64,000 nt of DNA from Geodermatophilus sabuli (GTDB lineage: Bacteria > Actinomycetota > Actinomycetes > Mycobacteriales > Geodermatophilaceae): the NCBI RefSeq assembly GCF_010686765.1, contig NZ_JAAGWF010000003.1, forward strand, positions 1-64,000, read 5' to 3'. The position numbers and the translations under genes were made by a program. Position 1 is the stretch's first letter, and each line of letters begins with the position of its first letter. The notes beneath the pieces are model-generated. The model had not been told where the DNA came from, did no database searches, and saw nothing but the letters and a program-made list of their open reading frames with translations. Below are positions 15,628-26,680 of this stretch, one piece after another.

Positions 15628-16344
15628 TCAGCCCACCCGCACCAGGTCGATCATCGCGGCCGCCTGGAGCCCGTCGCCGTCCACGGTGAGCACCTCCAGC
15701 GGCACCCGCCGCCACACCGTCAGCAGCAGGTCGCCCGCGGTGCCGGTCAACCGGGCGATGGGCACCGGCCGCGAGCCGGGGAACAGCGTCCGCTCCACGG
15801 CGGCGTCCACGGCGTGCAGGACCACCGGGTGGGCGGACTCCGGCGGACCGTCGGGCAGGGCGGCGGGGACGACCACCTCCAGCCACTCGTCGAGCCCGTC
15901 CAGGCCCACGTCGGCCGGGACGGGGCGGACGTCGCCGAGCACCTGCTCGGCGTCGACCGTGTGCACCACCGCCTCCTGCACCTGCCGGCGGAGCACGAAC
16001 GCGACGTCCTGCCGGCGCGCCCAGGTCCACACCCGCTCGGCGGGGTCCGCGCCGGCGAGCACGGTCTCCAGCTCCGACGACCGGGCCACCAGCCAGCCGA
16101 GCAGCTCGTCGTCGGGGTGGCGGGCCGGCCGCGGGTAGCCGCCGACGTCGGTGGCCCGCGTCCGCACGACCCAGGCCCAGAAGTGCTGCACCTCCGCCAG
16201 GTGCGAGACCAGGTCGGCCAGCGACCACCCGGGGCAGCCGGGCACCGGCGCGGTCCAGCCCCGGTGGAGGACGGCGGCCGCGGCCACGTCGGCGAACCGG
16301 GCGTTGGTCCGCCGCAGGAGCGGCAGGTACTCGTCGGGTTCCAC
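15628..16344 (-). CDS. Maleylpyruvate isomerase-type mycothiol-dependent enzyme
   Basis: This 238-residue protein has the DinB-like MDMPI fold: a long N-terminal helix with NARFADVAAAA, then VPGCPGWSLADLVSHLAEVQHFW, which holds the family metal His, and the conserved VVLHAVDAAVERTLFPGS near the C-terminus. Enzymes of this family use mycothiol as thiol cofactor (for example maleylpyruvate isomerase). This fits the position of mshC 80 bp upstream on the opposite strand. GTG 16344 was chosen because GGAGG lies just upstream; a GTG at 16371 lacks this. Confidence 0.82.
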   Translation of the reverse strand: MEPDEYLPLLRRTNARFADVAAAAVLHRGWTAPVPGCPGWSLADLVSHLAEVQHFWAWVVRTRATDVGGYPRPARHPDDELLGWLVARSSELETVLAGADPAERVWTWARRQDVAFVLRRQVQEAVVHTVDAEQVLGDVRPVPADVGLDGLDEWLEVVVPAALPDGPPESAHPVVLHAVDAAVERTLFPGSRPVPIARLTGTAGDLLLTVWRRVPLEVLTVDGDGLQAAAMIDLVRVG

Positions 16345-16412
16345 GGTGGCCTCCGTCTCGCGGGCGTGCACCGACAGGATGAGGGGCGGACGGCGCGGTC
16401 GGTAGCCGCAAC

Positions 16413-16418
16413 TAGGCT
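16413..16418 (+). promoter_or_regulatory. Candidate -10 element, leaderless mshC
   Basis: TAGGCT ends 6 nt before GTG 16425, with no ribosome site between. Confidence 0.55.
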
Positions 16419-16424
16419 CGGTGC

Positions 16425-17678
16425 GTGCTCGCCTGGCCTGCCCCGCTCCTGCCGACCCTCCCGGGCACCGGTCCCGCGCTCAAGCTGCACGACACCTCGC
16501 GCGGCGAGGTGGTCGCCACCAGCCCCGACCGCACCGCGCGGATGTACGTCTGCGGGATCACCCCCTACGACGCCACGCACCTCGGCCACGCCGCCACCTA
16601 CCTCGCCTTCGACCTGGTCAACCGGGTGTGGCGGGACGCGGGGCACGCCGTCCACTACGTGCAGAACGTCACCGACATCGACGACCCGCTGCTGGAGCGC
16701 GCCGAGCGCGACGGCGAGGACTGGATCGTCCTGGCCATGCGGGAGACGGCCCTCTTCCGGGAGGACATGACCGCCCTGCGCGTCCTCCCGCCCGAGGACT
16801 ACGTCGGCGCGGTCGAGTCGATCCCGCGGATCGTCGCGCACCTCGAGGACCTGCTCCGCGAGGGCCTGGCCTACTCCCTCGACGACGGGACCGGCGACGT
16901 CTACCACGACGTGGCCCAGGCCCCGGGCTTCGGCGGCGAGTCCCGCTACGACGAGGCCACCATGCTGCAGTTCTTCGCCGAGCGCGGGGGAGACCCCGAC
17001 CGCGCGGGCAAGCGCAACCGGCTCGACCCGATGCTGTGGCGGGGCGAGCGCCCCGGCGAGCCCTCCTGGCCCGGTCCCGGCGGCGTGTCCGGTCGCCCCG
17101 GCTGGCACATCGAGTGCGCGACCATCGCGCTGGACACCATCGGCATGGGCTTCGACGTCCAGGGCGGCGGCAGCGACCTCGTCTTCCCGCACCACGAGTA
17201 CTCGGCCGTGCACGCCGAGGCCCTGACGGCCACCAAGCCCTTCGCGCGGGCCTACGTGCACGCGGCGATGATCGGTCTCGACGGCGAGAAGATGAGCAAG
17301 AGCCGCGGCAACCTGGTGTTCGTCTCCCGACTGCGGGGCGAGGGCGTCGACCCGATGGCGATCCGGCTGGCGCTGCTGTCGGGTCACTACCGGACCGACC
17401 GGCACTGGACGCCGGACCTCCTCGACACCGCCCGCGAGCGCCTGGCCACCTGGCGCCGGGCGGTCGCCCGGCCCGCCGGGGCGCCCGCCGCACCCGTCCT
17501 GCAGGGGCTGCGCGAGCGGCTGGCCGACGACCTGGACAGCCCGGGCGCCATCGCCCTGGTCGACCACTGGGCGGCCCGGACGCTCGCGGGGGAGGACGAC
17601 GACCGGGAGGACGGCGCCCCGACGATCGTGTGCGACGCGGTCGACGCGCTGCTCGGTGTCGCCCTGCAGGACTGCTGA
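16425..17678 (+). CDS. mshC: Cysteine:glucosaminyl-inositol ligase MshC (mycothiol synthesis)
   Basis: MshC joins L-cysteine to 1-O-(2-amino-2-deoxy-glucosyl)-inositol using ATP, the penultimate step of mycothiol synthesis, in the cytoplasm. It has 417 aa with a cysteinyl-tRNA-synthetase-like catalytic core. Visible are [12 protein letters not shown] (Cys43), the HIGH-type HLGH at 52-55, GWHIECA (Cys231), FPHHEYS (His256) and KMSKS at 289-293. Cys43, Cys231 and His256 are the expected zinc ligands. The short C-terminus lacks the tRNA-binding domain, which separates it from CysS. The N-terminus [13 protein letters not shown] is typical of MshC. The stop overlaps the dGTPase start by 1 nt. Confidence 0.95.
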   Translation: MLAWPAPLLPTLPGTGPALKLHDTSRGEVVATSPDRTARMYVCGITPYDATHLGHAATYLAFDLVNRVWRDAGHAVHYVQNVTDIDDPLLERAERDGEDWIVLAMRETALFREDMTALRVLPPEDYVGAVESIPRIVAHLEDLLREGLAYSLDDGTGDVYHDVAQAPGFGGESRYDEATMLQFFAERGGDPDRAGKRNRLDPMLWRGERPGEPSWPGPGGVSGRPGWHIECATIALDTIGMGFDVQGGGSDLVFPHHEYSAVHAEALTATKPFARAYVHAAMIGLDGEKMSKSRGNLVFVSRLRGEGVDPMAIRLALLSGHYRTDRHWTPDLLDTARERLATWRRAVARPAGAPAAPVLQGLRERLADDLDSPGAIALVDHWAARTLAGEDDDREDGAPTIVCDAVDALLGVALQDC

Positions 17679-18706
17679 TGACCTCCTTCCGGCTGGTGAG
17701 CCGCGCCGCCCGGGAGCGGGAGGAGGAGGCCCTCGCGCCGGCGGCGACCCGCTCGACGGCCAGCCGTGGGCGCGTCGTCGCCGAGCCGGAGGACGCCCTG
17801 CGCACCGCGTTCGAGCGGGACCGCGACCGGATCCTGCACGCCAAGGCCTTCCGCCGGCTCAAGCACAAGACGCAGGTCTTCCTGAACCCCGACGGCGACC
17901 ACTTCGTCACCCGGCTGACCCACACGCTGCAGGTGACCCAGGTCGCCCGGTCCCTGGCCCGGGGGCTCGGGCTGCACGAGACCCTGGCCGAGGCGATCGC
18001 CCTGGGCCACGACCTCGGCCACTCACCGTTCGGCCACATCGGCGAGGACGCGCTGGAGCCCTACGTGCCCGGTGGCTGGCACCACGCCGCGCAGGGCGTG
18101 CGGATCGTCGAGGTGCTCGAGCGGCTCAACCTGACCTGGGAGGTCCGCGACGGCATCCGGGCGCACAGCTGGAAGATCAACCCGCCCCCGGACACCCGGG
18201 AAGCCGAGTGCGTGCGCTACGCCGACCGGATCGGCTACCTGTCCCACGACGCGCTGGACGCCGTCCGGGCCGGGGTGCTGCGGGTCGACGACCTGCCCGT
18301 GGGTGCCCGGGCCGCGTTCGGGGCGCCCGGCAGCGAGATGGTCGGCGCCATGATCGACGCGGTCCTCGAGGGCTCCATGGCCGACGGTGGTGCGGTGGTC
18401 ATGGCGCCGGACCGGCTGGCGGCCATGCACGAGCTGCGGACGTTCATGTTCGAGCGGGTGTACGCCTCACCGACGGCCGCGGGGCAGAAGCACGTGGCGA
18501 TCGACGTCATCCGCCGGCTGGTCGACCACCACCTGGCCCATCCCGAGCTCATCCCGCCCACCTACCGCGACACGGAGGCCGACGCGGTCACCCAGGTCGT
18601 GGACTACGTCTCCGGGATGACCGACCGGTTCGCCCTGGCGATGCACGACCGGCTGTTCGACGCCGACGCGTCGACCCGCATGACGCCGCTGCTCCGCCTC
18701 CCGTAG
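17678..18706 (+). CDS. dgt: Deoxyguanosinetriphosphate triphosphohydrolase-like protein
   Basis: This is an HD-domain dNTP triphosphohydrolase-like protein of 342 aa (dGTPase type 2 subfamily). The metal-binding signature is in order: His82 (THTLQVTQVARSL), His111-Asp112 (GHDLGHSPFGH), and a later Asp in RYADRIGYLSHDAL. The family start RLVSRAAREREEEALAPAATRS is present and fits ATG 17678. It would hydrolyse dGTP to deoxyguanosine and triphosphate, tuning nucleotide pools. It overlaps the mshC stop (TGATG), so it is likely translationally coupled. Confidence 0.92.
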   Translation: MTSFRLVSRAAREREEEALAPAATRSTASRGRVVAEPEDALRTAFERDRDRILHAKAFRRLKHKTQVFLNPDGDHFVTRLTHTLQVTQVARSLARGLGLHETLAEAIALGHDLGHSPFGHIGEDALEPYVPGGWHHAAQGVRIVEVLERLNLTWEVRDGIRAHSWKINPPPDTREAECVRYADRIGYLSHDALDAVRAGVLRVDDLPVGARAAFGAPGSEMVGAMIDAVLEGSMADGGAVVMAPDRLAAMHELRTFMFERVYASPTAAGQKHVAIDVIRRLVDHHLAHPELIPPTYRDTEADAVTQVVDYVSGMTDRFALAMHDRLFDADASTRMTPLLRLP

Positions 18707-18763
18707 CCCGGTCCGGCCCGGGCCGACGAAGGAGCGCCCGCGCGTCCGCGCGTCCGGCGTACG

Positions 18764-18779
18764 ACCGTTATCCCCAACA
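18764..18779. repeat. 16-bp motif shared with 47510-47525
   Basis: ACCGTTATCCCCAACA occurs here and again, letter for letter, at 47510-47525. Here it lies in the gene-free stretch between two convergent genes. TTATCCCCA differs by one base from the DnaA box TTATCCACA. No other feature was seen in this 211-bp gap. Confidence 0.5.
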
Positions 18780-18917
18780 CCGCGCTCGTCGAGCACGAGC
18801 CGCGAGGGTGCCGGCGCGCAGGTCAGGGGCCGGTTGGGGGAGGAGCCCCGCCCACGGGAGCACCAGGAGCCCGTCGCCCCATCACGCCCGCGGCGGCGCC
18901 CTGCGACGGGGCCACCG

Positions 18918-19778
18918 TCAGCTCGTGCCGCCCCGGCGGCGCAGGTACCGCTCGAACTCCCGGGCGATGGAGTCGCCGTTGGCGTTGGAGAGGTCGAACT
19001 CGGTGGCCCGCTCCTCCAGCGACCGGACGTACTCGACGACCTCGGCGTCCTCGTTGGCCATCTCGTCGACGGTCTTCACCCAGTCCTCGGCCTGCTGGGG
19101 GAGCGCGCCCAGCGGCACCGGCAGCTCGAGCACCTCCTCGACGCGCTGCAGCAGCGCGACGGTGGCCCGCGGCGACGGCGGCTGGGACACGTAGTGCGGA
19201 ACCGCGGCCCAGAAGCTGATGGCCGGCAGCCCGGCCTGCACGCAGGCGTCCTGGAAGACGCCGAGGATGCCGGTCGGCCCCCCGTAGCGCGACGTCTCCA
19301 GGCCCCAGCGCTCGGCCGACTCGGTGTCGTACGCGGAGCCGGTGACCGGGGTCGGCCGGGTGTGCGGCGTGTCGGCCAGCAGCGCGCCGAGCCCCACGAC
19401 CGTGCGGACGTCGAGCTCGCGGCACAGCTCGATGAGCTCCTCGCAGAACCCGCGCCAGCGCATGTTGGGCTCGATGCCGCGGATCAGCACGACGTCACGC
19501 TCGGTGCCCGGCGGGCGGGCGACGGAGATGCGCGTCGTGGGCCACTCGATCCGGCGGCTGACCCCGCCGACGAGCGAGACGGTGGGGCGGTTGACCTGGA
19601 AGTCGTAGTAGTCCTCGGGGTCCAGGGCGGCGAGCGGAGTGGCGTCCCAGATGAGCTCGAGGTGCTCCAGCGCCCCGGTGGCGGCGTCCCCGGCGTCGTT
19701 CCAGCCCTCGAAGGCGACGACCACCATCGGGTCGGTCAGCCGGGGCAGGTCCTCAGGGGTGGACTTCGGGTCGATCAC
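18918..19778 (-). CDS. PAC2 family protein (proteasome-assembly-chaperone-like)
   Basis: This is a 286-residue PAC2-family protein. It contains MVVVAFEGWNDAGDAATGAL, the family opening, then FQVNRPTVSLVGGVSRRIEWP, DVVLIRGIEPNMRWR, VVGLGALLADTPHTRP and GLPAISFWAAVPHYVSQPPSP. Archaeal and eukaryotic relatives are proteasome assembly chaperones; the bacterial role is not established, although the Pup-proteasome genes lie 5 kb away. GTG 19778 was chosen because family-like sequence begins there and TAGGCT lies 7 nt upstream on the minus strand. Confidence 0.87.
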   Translation of the reverse strand: MIDPKSTPEDLPRLTDPMVVVAFEGWNDAGDAATGALEHLELIWDATPLAALDPEDYYDFQVNRPTVSLVGGVSRRIEWPTTRISVARPPGTERDVVLIRGIEPNMRWRGFCEELIELCRELDVRTVVGLGALLADTPHTRPTPVTGSAYDTESAERWGLETSRYGGPTGILGVFQDACVQAGLPAISFWAAVPHYVSQPPSPRATVALLQRVEEVLELPVPLGALPQQAEDWVKTVDEMANEDAEVVEYVRSLEERATEFDLSNANGDSIAREFERYLRRRGGTS

Positions 19779-19785
19779 CCCTGCC

Positions 19786-19791
19786 AGCCTA
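19786..19791 (-). promoter_or_regulatory. Candidate -10 element before PAC2 gene
   Basis: On the minus strand TAGGCT ends 7 nt before GTG 19778, the leaderless arrangement. Confidence 0.5.
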
Positions 19792-19881
19792 CGTCGGTCG
19801 GCTCGCGGGACCGTGCGATCGGACCCGTGCGTGTGGCCGACGTCGCCCTCCGGGGCGACCGGACGCCCGGTCCACCGCGCG

Positions 19882-19887
19882 TAGCGT
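19882..19887 (+). promoter_or_regulatory. Candidate -10 element before HAD gene
   Basis: TAGCGT ends 7 nt before ATG 19895, the leaderless arrangement. Confidence 0.5.
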
Positions 19888-19894
19888 GGCCGGG

Positions 19895-20608
19895 ATGGTC
19901 TCCCGCGCGCCCGTCCTCTCCGCCGTCCTCTTCGACATGGACGGCACCCTGGTGGAGACCGAGCAGCACTGGGGCGAGGCCATGGCGGCGCTCGCCCGCC
20001 GGCTCGGCGGCGAGATGTCGGCCAAGGCACGGGAGCAGACGGTCGGCACGAGCATCGCGGTGTCGATGGCGATCCTGCACGCCGACCTGGGCCTGGAGCG
20101 CACCGAGGAGCAGTTGCTCGCCGCGGGGCGCTGGGTGGAGGACGCGACCGCGGAGCTGCTGGCCGGGGAGATCCACTGGCGGCCCGGCGCGCGGGAGCTG
20201 CTGACGGAGGTGCGGCACGCCGCCGTCCCCACGGCCCTGGTGACCACCACGCCCCGGCGGCTGGCCGACATCGTCCTCGGCGCGATCGACCGGGCGTTCC
20301 CCGACGTGCCGCCCTTCGACCACACCGTCTGCGGCGACGAGGTGCCCGCCCGCAAGCCCGACCCGGCGCCCTACCGCCAGGCGATGGCCGCCCTCGGGGT
20401 GCCGGCGTCCGGCTGCGTCGTGGTGGAGGACTCGACGGCCGGGGTCACCGCCGGACTGGCCGCCGGCGCGGCGGTCCTGGGCGTGCCGTCCCTGCAGGAG
20501 CTGTCCCCGGCGCCGGGCCTCGTGCTCCGCGAGGCCCTCGCGGGGGTCGGCCTCGGCGACCTGGTGGACGTGCTCGCCGCCCGGCAGGCCGTGGACGCCC
20601 GGGTCTAG
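19895..20608 (+). CDS. HAD-family phosphatase
   Basis: This is a haloacid-dehalogenase-type phosphatase of 237 aa with an alpha-helical cap (subfamily IA). Motif I is VLFDMDGTLVETE with the nucleophile Asp, motif II is ALVTTT, motif III includes the Lys of VPARKPDPAPY, and motif IV is VVVEDSTAGVTAGLAAG. It resembles beta-phosphoglucomutase and sugar phosphatases; the substrate is unknown. Its stop overlaps the amidohydrolase stop on the other strand (CTAG at 20605-20608). Confidence 0.9.
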   Translation: MVSRAPVLSAVLFDMDGTLVETEQHWGEAMAALARRLGGEMSAKAREQTVGTSIAVSMAILHADLGLERTEEQLLAAGRWVEDATAELLAGEIHWRPGARELLTEVRHAAVPTALVTTTPRRLADIVLGAIDRAFPDVPPFDHTVCGDEVPARKPDPAPYRQAMAALGVPASGCVVVEDSTAGVTAGLAAGAAVLGVPSLQELSPAPGLVLREALAGVGLGDLVDVLAARQAVDARV

Positions 20609-21792
20609 CCCGCCAGGCGCACCTCGCGCCCGCGGGACAGCACCAGTCGCGGCCGCTGCAGGCAGGTCACGTCGGTGGCCAGGTCGCCGTCCACGGCCAG
20701 CAGGTCGGCGTCCAGCCCGGCCCGCAGCCGGCCGGTGCGATCGGCCAGACCGCAGGTGCGGGCCGCGACGCCGGTGGCTCCCGCCAGCGCGTCGGTCACC
20801 GGCACCCCGCAGGAGCCGACCAGTTCGGCGACCGCGAGCGGGACCAGTCCGTGCGGCTTGACCGGTCCGATCCCCGCATCGGTACCGGCGACGAGGGTCA
20901 CCCCGGCGCGGTACAGCGCCGCGGCGTTGGGCAGCTGTGCCTCGTACGTCGCGCCCACTGCCTGCATCCTGGCCTGCACGTGCGCCGGGGGGTCGATCCC
21001 GGGCACGCGGCCGAGCGTCGGGCACACCGACGTGCCCGCGGCCACGAGCCGACGGGCCAGGTCCGGTGGCGTCCGCACGCCGTCGGGGGTCAGGCAACTG
21101 CAGTGCTCGATGCCGTCGACCCCGGCGGCGGAGCTGCGCTCCACGGCGGACAGGCCGTGCGCATGCGCCGTGACCGGCAGCCCGTGCCGGTGCGCCTCCT
21201 CGACCAGGGCCCGGAGCTCCTCGAGGGAGAACTGGCACGCGAACAGGTCGGTCCCCGGGGTCAGCAGCCCGCCGCTGGCCATGACCTTGACGACGCCGGC
21301 GCCCCGGTCGACCCGCTCCCGGACCGCCCGGCGCAGCGCGTCCACGCCGGACGTCTCCCCGCCCATCGACCAGCAGTGCCCGCCAGGGGAGGTGATCGGT
21401 GGTCCGGCGGCGACGACGGTGGGCCCGTCGGTACCGGCGCGAGCGCGCTCGACGACTGCCCACTGGTGGTCGCCCAGGTCCCGGACCGTGGTCACGCCGG
21501 CGCGCAGCTGCTGCTGCTCCGCGGTGCTGATGACCGCGTCGAGTTCGTCCGCGGACAGCTCCGGGATCCGGTCGAGCGCCCGCGGACTGTCGTCGGCGCA
21601 GAGGTGGACGTGCGTGTCGACGAGGCCGGGCAGCAGCGTCCCGGCCGGGAGGTCGGTGACCGGGCACCCGGCCGGAGCGGGTGCCGAGGCCGGCTGCACC
21701 GCCACGATGGCGCCGTCCTCGACGAGCACGAGGGCGCCGTCGGGGAGGAACCGCTCGCCGTCGAAGGCACGGGGTGCCCGGTAGCCGTGCAC
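20605..21792 (-). CDS. Amidohydrolase family protein
   Basis: This is a metal-dependent amidohydrolase of 395 aa (imidazolonepropionase/prolidase-like branch). Metal motifs in order are LVDTHVHL, the likely Lys in VVKVMASGG, VTAHAHG, GIEHCSCL and AGTDAGIG. The C-terminal beta-sandwich returns as LRAGLDADLLAVDGDL. The substrate is unknown. GTG 21792 was chosen because a near-perfect site, GAGGAGGT, lies 4 nt upstream. It is convergent with the HAD gene; both stops share CTAG. Confidence 0.88.
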   Translation of the reverse strand: MHGYRAPRAFDGERFLPDGALVLVEDGAIVAVQPASAPAPAGCPVTDLPAGTLLPGLVDTHVHLCADDSPRALDRIPELSADELDAVISTAEQQQLRAGVTTVRDLGDHQWAVVERARAGTDGPTVVAAGPPITSPGGHCWSMGGETSGVDALRRAVRERVDRGAGVVKVMASGGLLTPGTDLFACQFSLEELRALVEEAHRHGLPVTAHAHGLSAVERSSAAGVDGIEHCSCLTPDGVRTPPDLARRLVAAGTSVCPTLGRVPGIDPPAHVQARMQAVGATYEAQLPNAAALYRAGVTLVAGTDAGIGPVKPHGLVPLAVAELVGSCGVPVTDALAGATGVAARTCGLADRTGRLRAGLDADLLAVDGDLATDVTCLQRPRLVLSRGREVRLAG

Positions 21793-22040
21793 GGGACCTC
21801 CTCGGGCTGCGGGTCCGGCGCGGGGCCGGCCCGTCCGAGGCGACCCCGACCGACACGCGGTCGTGCAGGTCGCCACGGACCTCGACGTCGGCATCGTCCT
21901 CGGTCCGGCGACCGCGGGCCAGCAGGTCGAGGACCTCCGCTCGCGTGCCGGTCGCGGGTCCCGCGGGCCGCCCGCGACCGCGGGAGGCGTGCCACGCTGC
22001 CCCGGCCCCGCACCGACGACCGCACGGAGGAGCACTCGCC
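21793..22040. other. Gap between divergent amidohydrolase and DHFR-like genes
   Basis: This 248-bp stretch holds the ribosome sites of both divergent genes. Between them a short protein-like run in a minus-strand frame (VLDLLARGRRTEDDADVEVRG) has no start of its own and may be a fragment of a lost gene. No RNA gene was recognised. Confidence 0.3.
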
Positions 22041-22601
22041 ATGGCCCGCCTGGTGTACGCAGCGATCGCCTCGCTCGACGGCTACGTGGCCGACGACGCC
22101 GGCTCCTTCGACTGGGCCGTGCCCGACGCGGAGGTGCACACGGCGGTCAACGACCTCGTCCGCCCGATCGGGACGTACCTCTACGGACGCCGCCTCTACG
22201 AGGTGATGGTGGGCTGGGAGACGGCCTTCGACGGCCCGGACGACCCGCCGGAGGCGCGGGACTTCGCAGCCGTCTGGCGGGCGGCGGACAAGGTCGTCCA
22301 CTCGCGGACGCTGGAGGCGGTCGCGAGCGCGCGGACGCGGGTCGTGCGTGAGTTCGACCCGGAGGAGGTCCGGCGGCTGAAGGCGACCGCCGACCGGGAT
22401 CTCTCCGTCGGCGGGCCGCACCTGGCCGGCCAGGCGTTCGCCGCCGGCCTCGTCGACGAGTGCCACCTGTTCCTCGTGCCGCACCTGGTCGGCGGCGGCC
22501 TGCGGGCGCTGCCCGACGGCGTGCGCCTGGAGCTCGAGCTGGTCGGGGAGCGCCGGTTCGCCAGCGGCGTGGTGCACCTGCACCACCGCGTCCGCCCGTA
22601 G
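22041..22601 (+). CDS. Dihydrofolate reductase family protein (RibD-C-like)
   Basis: This 186-residue DHFR/RibD C-terminal-like protein begins RLVYAAIASLDGYVADDAG. It has YLYGRRLYEVMVGWET, KVVHSRTL and DLSVGGPHLAGQAFAAGLVDECHLFLVPHLVGGG, which form the NADPH-binding fold of the family. It is probably an NADPH-dependent reductase of an unknown compound rather than the cellular DHFR. The site CGGAGGAGC precedes ATG 22041. A second member of the family is at 44835. Confidence 0.85.
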   Translation: MARLVYAAIASLDGYVADDAGSFDWAVPDAEVHTAVNDLVRPIGTYLYGRRLYEVMVGWETAFDGPDDPPEARDFAAVWRAADKVVHSRTLEAVASARTRVVREFDPEEVRRLKATADRDLSVGGPHLAGQAFAAGLVDECHLFLVPHLVGGGLRALPDGVRLELELVGERRFASGVVHLHHRVRP

Positions 22602-24560
<1,959 letters not shown>

Positions 24561-24615
24561 GAGGCCCTTCCGCCCCCACCCGTCGCACGCCGGCGGCGGG
24601 GCCCGGCTGCGTGGC
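24561..24615. repeat. Dispersed palindromic element, copy 4 (degenerate)
   Basis: Right after the trmI stop, GGCCCTTCCGCCCCCACC and GGCGGCGGGGCCCGGCTGCG resemble the reverse-oriented element (AGG-CCCT-CCGCCCCCAC then GCGGGGCCC). The arms pair less well than in other copies. Confidence 0.5.
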
Positions 24616-24713
24616 GATCGCACCACCGGGGCGGGTGGGACGTTCCGGAACCCAGCCGTAGCGTGGTCGGTACCGGGGTCCCGCGAGCCCCCGGCACGCT
24701 GTCGTCAGGCGTG

Positions 24714-24720
24714 TATAGAT
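24714..24720 (+). promoter_or_regulatory. Candidate -10 element before arc/mpa
   Basis: TATAGAT stands out in very GC-rich DNA 38 nt before ATG 24759. A ribosome site GCGGAGGTG follows, so this gene probably has a short leader. Confidence 0.55.
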
Positions 24721-24758
24721 TTGCCTCCTGGCTCCCCCGATGTGTGCGGAGGTGCGCG

Positions 24759-26537
24759 ATGGGCCTGGGTCCCGACGAGTTCCGAGCGCGGCGTGAGCGT
24801 GACGTGGCGGCACTGCTCAGCCAGATCTCCTACCTGGAGGAGGAGATCGGACTGCTGCGGCGCAAGGTCGCCGACAGTCCCCGCCAGGTCCGTGCGCTGG
24901 AGGAGCGGATCGCCGAGGCGGAGGGTCGCGCGGCGTTCCTGTCCGAGCGCAACGACAAGCTGGCCGGCACGCTGCGCGACGCCCGCGAGCAGCTGGTCAC
25001 GCTCAAGGAGGAGGTCGACCGGCTCGGTCAGCCGCCGTCCGGGTACGGCGTCTTCCTGAACCGGTACGACGACGGCACGGTCGACGTGTTCACCAGCGGT
25101 CGGAAGCTGCGTGTCTCGGTCTCGCCGAACGTCGAGGTGACCGAGCTGCGCCCCGGCCAGGAGGTCATGCTCAACGAGGCGATGAACGTCGTCGAGGCGC
25201 GGTCCTTCGAGCGCCAGGGCGACGTCGTCATGCTCAAGGAGCTGCTCGAGCCGGTGGACGGGGTCACCCCCCGGGCGCTGGTCATCGGCCACACCGACGA
25301 GGAGCGCGTGGTCTTCCTCGCCGACTCCCTCACCGGGCAGCCGCTGCGCAGCGGGGACTCGCTGCTGCTGGAGACCCGCTCGGGCTACGTCTACGAGCGG
25401 ATCCCCAAGAGCGAGGTCGAGGAGCTCGTCCTCGAAGAGGTCCCCGACATCGACTACGGCGACATCGGCGGGCTCTCCCGGCAGATCGAGCAGATCCGCG
25501 ACGCCGTCGAGCTGCCGTTCCTGCACGCCGACCTGTTCCGCGAGTACGAGTTGCGGCCGCCCAAGGGCATCCTGCTGTACGGCCCGCCCGGCTGCGGGAA
25601 GACGCTCATCGCCAAGGCGGTGGCCAACTCGCTGGCGAAGAAGGTCGCCGCGTTGCGCGGCGAGGAGGGCACCAACTCCGGGCGGTCGTTCTTCCTCAAC
25701 ATCAAGGGCCCGGAGCTGCTCAACAAGTACGTCGGGGAGACCGAGCGGCACATCCGCCTGGTGTTCCAGCGCGCCCGGGAGAAGGCCAGCGAGGGGACGC
25801 CGGTCATCGTCTTCTTCGACGAGATGGACTCGATCTTCCGCACCCGCGGCTCCGGCGTCTCCTCCGACGTCGAGTCGACGATCGTGCCGCAGCTGCTCAG
25901 CGAGATCGATGGCGTCGAGGGACTCGAGAACGTCATCGTCATCGGCGCCTCCAACCGCGAGGACATGATCGACCCGGCGATCCTGCGGCCCGGCCGCCTG
26001 GACGTGAAGATCAAGATCGAGCGGCCGGACGCCGAGGCGGCCCGGGACATCTTCAGCAAGTACCTGACGACGTCGCTGCCGATCAACCCCGACGACCTGG
26101 CCGAGCACGGCGGCAGCCGCGAGGCCACGATCGCCGGGATGATCCAGCGGACCGTCGAGCGGATGTACACCGAGAGCGAGGAGAACCGCTTCCTCGAGGT
26201 CACCTACGCCAACGGTGACAAGGAGGTCCTCTACTTCAAGGACTTCAACTCCGGCGCCATGCTGCAGAACATCGTCGACCGGGCGAAGAAGATGGCGATC
26301 AAGGAGTTCCTGGAGACCGGCACGTCCGGTCTGCGGGTCAGCCACCTGATGGCCGCCTGCCTCGACGAGTTCAAGGAGAACGAGGACCTGCCCAACACCA
26401 CCAACCCCGACGACTGGGCGCGGATCTCGGGCAAGAAGGGCGAGCGGATCGTCTACATCCGCACGCTCATCAGCGGCAAGGGCAGCGAGTCGGGCCGCGC
26501 CATCGACACCGCGACCAACACCGGCCAGTACCTCTGA
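24759..26537 (+). CDS. arc: Proteasome-associated AAA ATPase ARC (Mpa)
   Basis: This hexameric ring ATPase recognises Pup-tagged proteins, unfolds them and feeds them to the 20S core. It has 592 aa. A coiled coil that binds Pup spans about residues 15-90, two OB-fold segments lie near 95-230, Walker A GPPGCGKT is at 275-282 and Walker B IVFFDEMD is at 350-357 (Asp354-Glu355). The protein ends GQYL, the tail that docks to the proteasome. It is followed by dop, pup and the proteasome genes. ATG 24759 has a GGAGG site. Confidence 0.97.
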   Translation: MGLGPDEFRARRERDVAALLSQISYLEEEIGLLRRKVADSPRQVRALEERIAEAEGRAAFLSERNDKLAGTLRDAREQLVTLKEEVDRLGQPPSGYGVFLNRYDDGTVDVFTSGRKLRVSVSPNVEVTELRPGQEVMLNEAMNVVEARSFERQGDVVMLKELLEPVDGVTPRALVIGHTDEERVVFLADSLTGQPLRSGDSLLLETRSGYVYERIPKSEVEELVLEEVPDIDYGDIGGLSRQIEQIRDAVELPFLHADLFREYELRPPKGILLYGPPGCGKTLIAKAVANSLAKKVAALRGEEGTNSGRSFFLNIKGPELLNKYVGETERHIRLVFQRAREKASEGTPVIVFFDEMDSIFRTRGSGVSSDVESTIVPQLLSEIDGVEGLENVIVIGASNREDMIDPAILRPGRLDVKIKIERPDAEAARDIFSKYLTTSLPINPDDLAEHGGSREATIAGMIQRTVERMYTESEENRFLEVTYANGDKEVLYFKDFNSGAMLQNIVDRAKKMAIKEFLETGTSGLRVSHLMAACLDEFKENEDLPNTTNPDDWARISGKKGERIVYIRTLISGKGSESGRAIDTATNTGQYL

Positions 26538-26558
26538 CGGCCGGGGACGCGGCGCGGG

Positions 26559-26665
26559 GCCCTGCTGCCGGGGCCCCGCGCCGAGCCCGCCGGGTACCGG
26601 GCTCGGTGCAGCCCTGCTGCCGGGGCCCGCGCCGAGCCCGCGAGGCGTGGGGGGTAGCAGGGTCC
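26559..26665. repeat. Dispersed palindromic element, copies 5a and 5b (tandem)
   Basis: GCCCTGCTGCCGGGGCCC followed by GCGCCGAGCCCGC occurs twice, at 26559-26590 and 26611-26641, with a 52-nt period. Only the second copy continues with GAGGCGTGGGGGGTAGCAGGG, which pairs with its left arm CCCTGCTGCC. It lies between the arc stop and the dop -10 element. Confidence 0.75.
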
Positions 26666-26668
26666 TTC

Positions 26669-26674
26669 TAGGGT
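26669..26674 (+). promoter_or_regulatory. Candidate -10 element, leaderless dop
   Basis: TAGGGT ends 6 nt before ATG 26681. Confidence 0.55.
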
Positions 26675-26680
26675 TGGTGC

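Noticed and set aside
18764-18779. Replication-origin DnaA box
   Set aside because: Only two near-matches 29 kb apart, no cluster, and no dnaA or dnaN nearby; kept as an unexplained repeat instead.
19775-22042. 755-codon minus-strand frame over HAD and amidohydrolase genes
   Set aside because: The composition is Arg/Gly-rich and it covers three genes with proper motifs in other frames.
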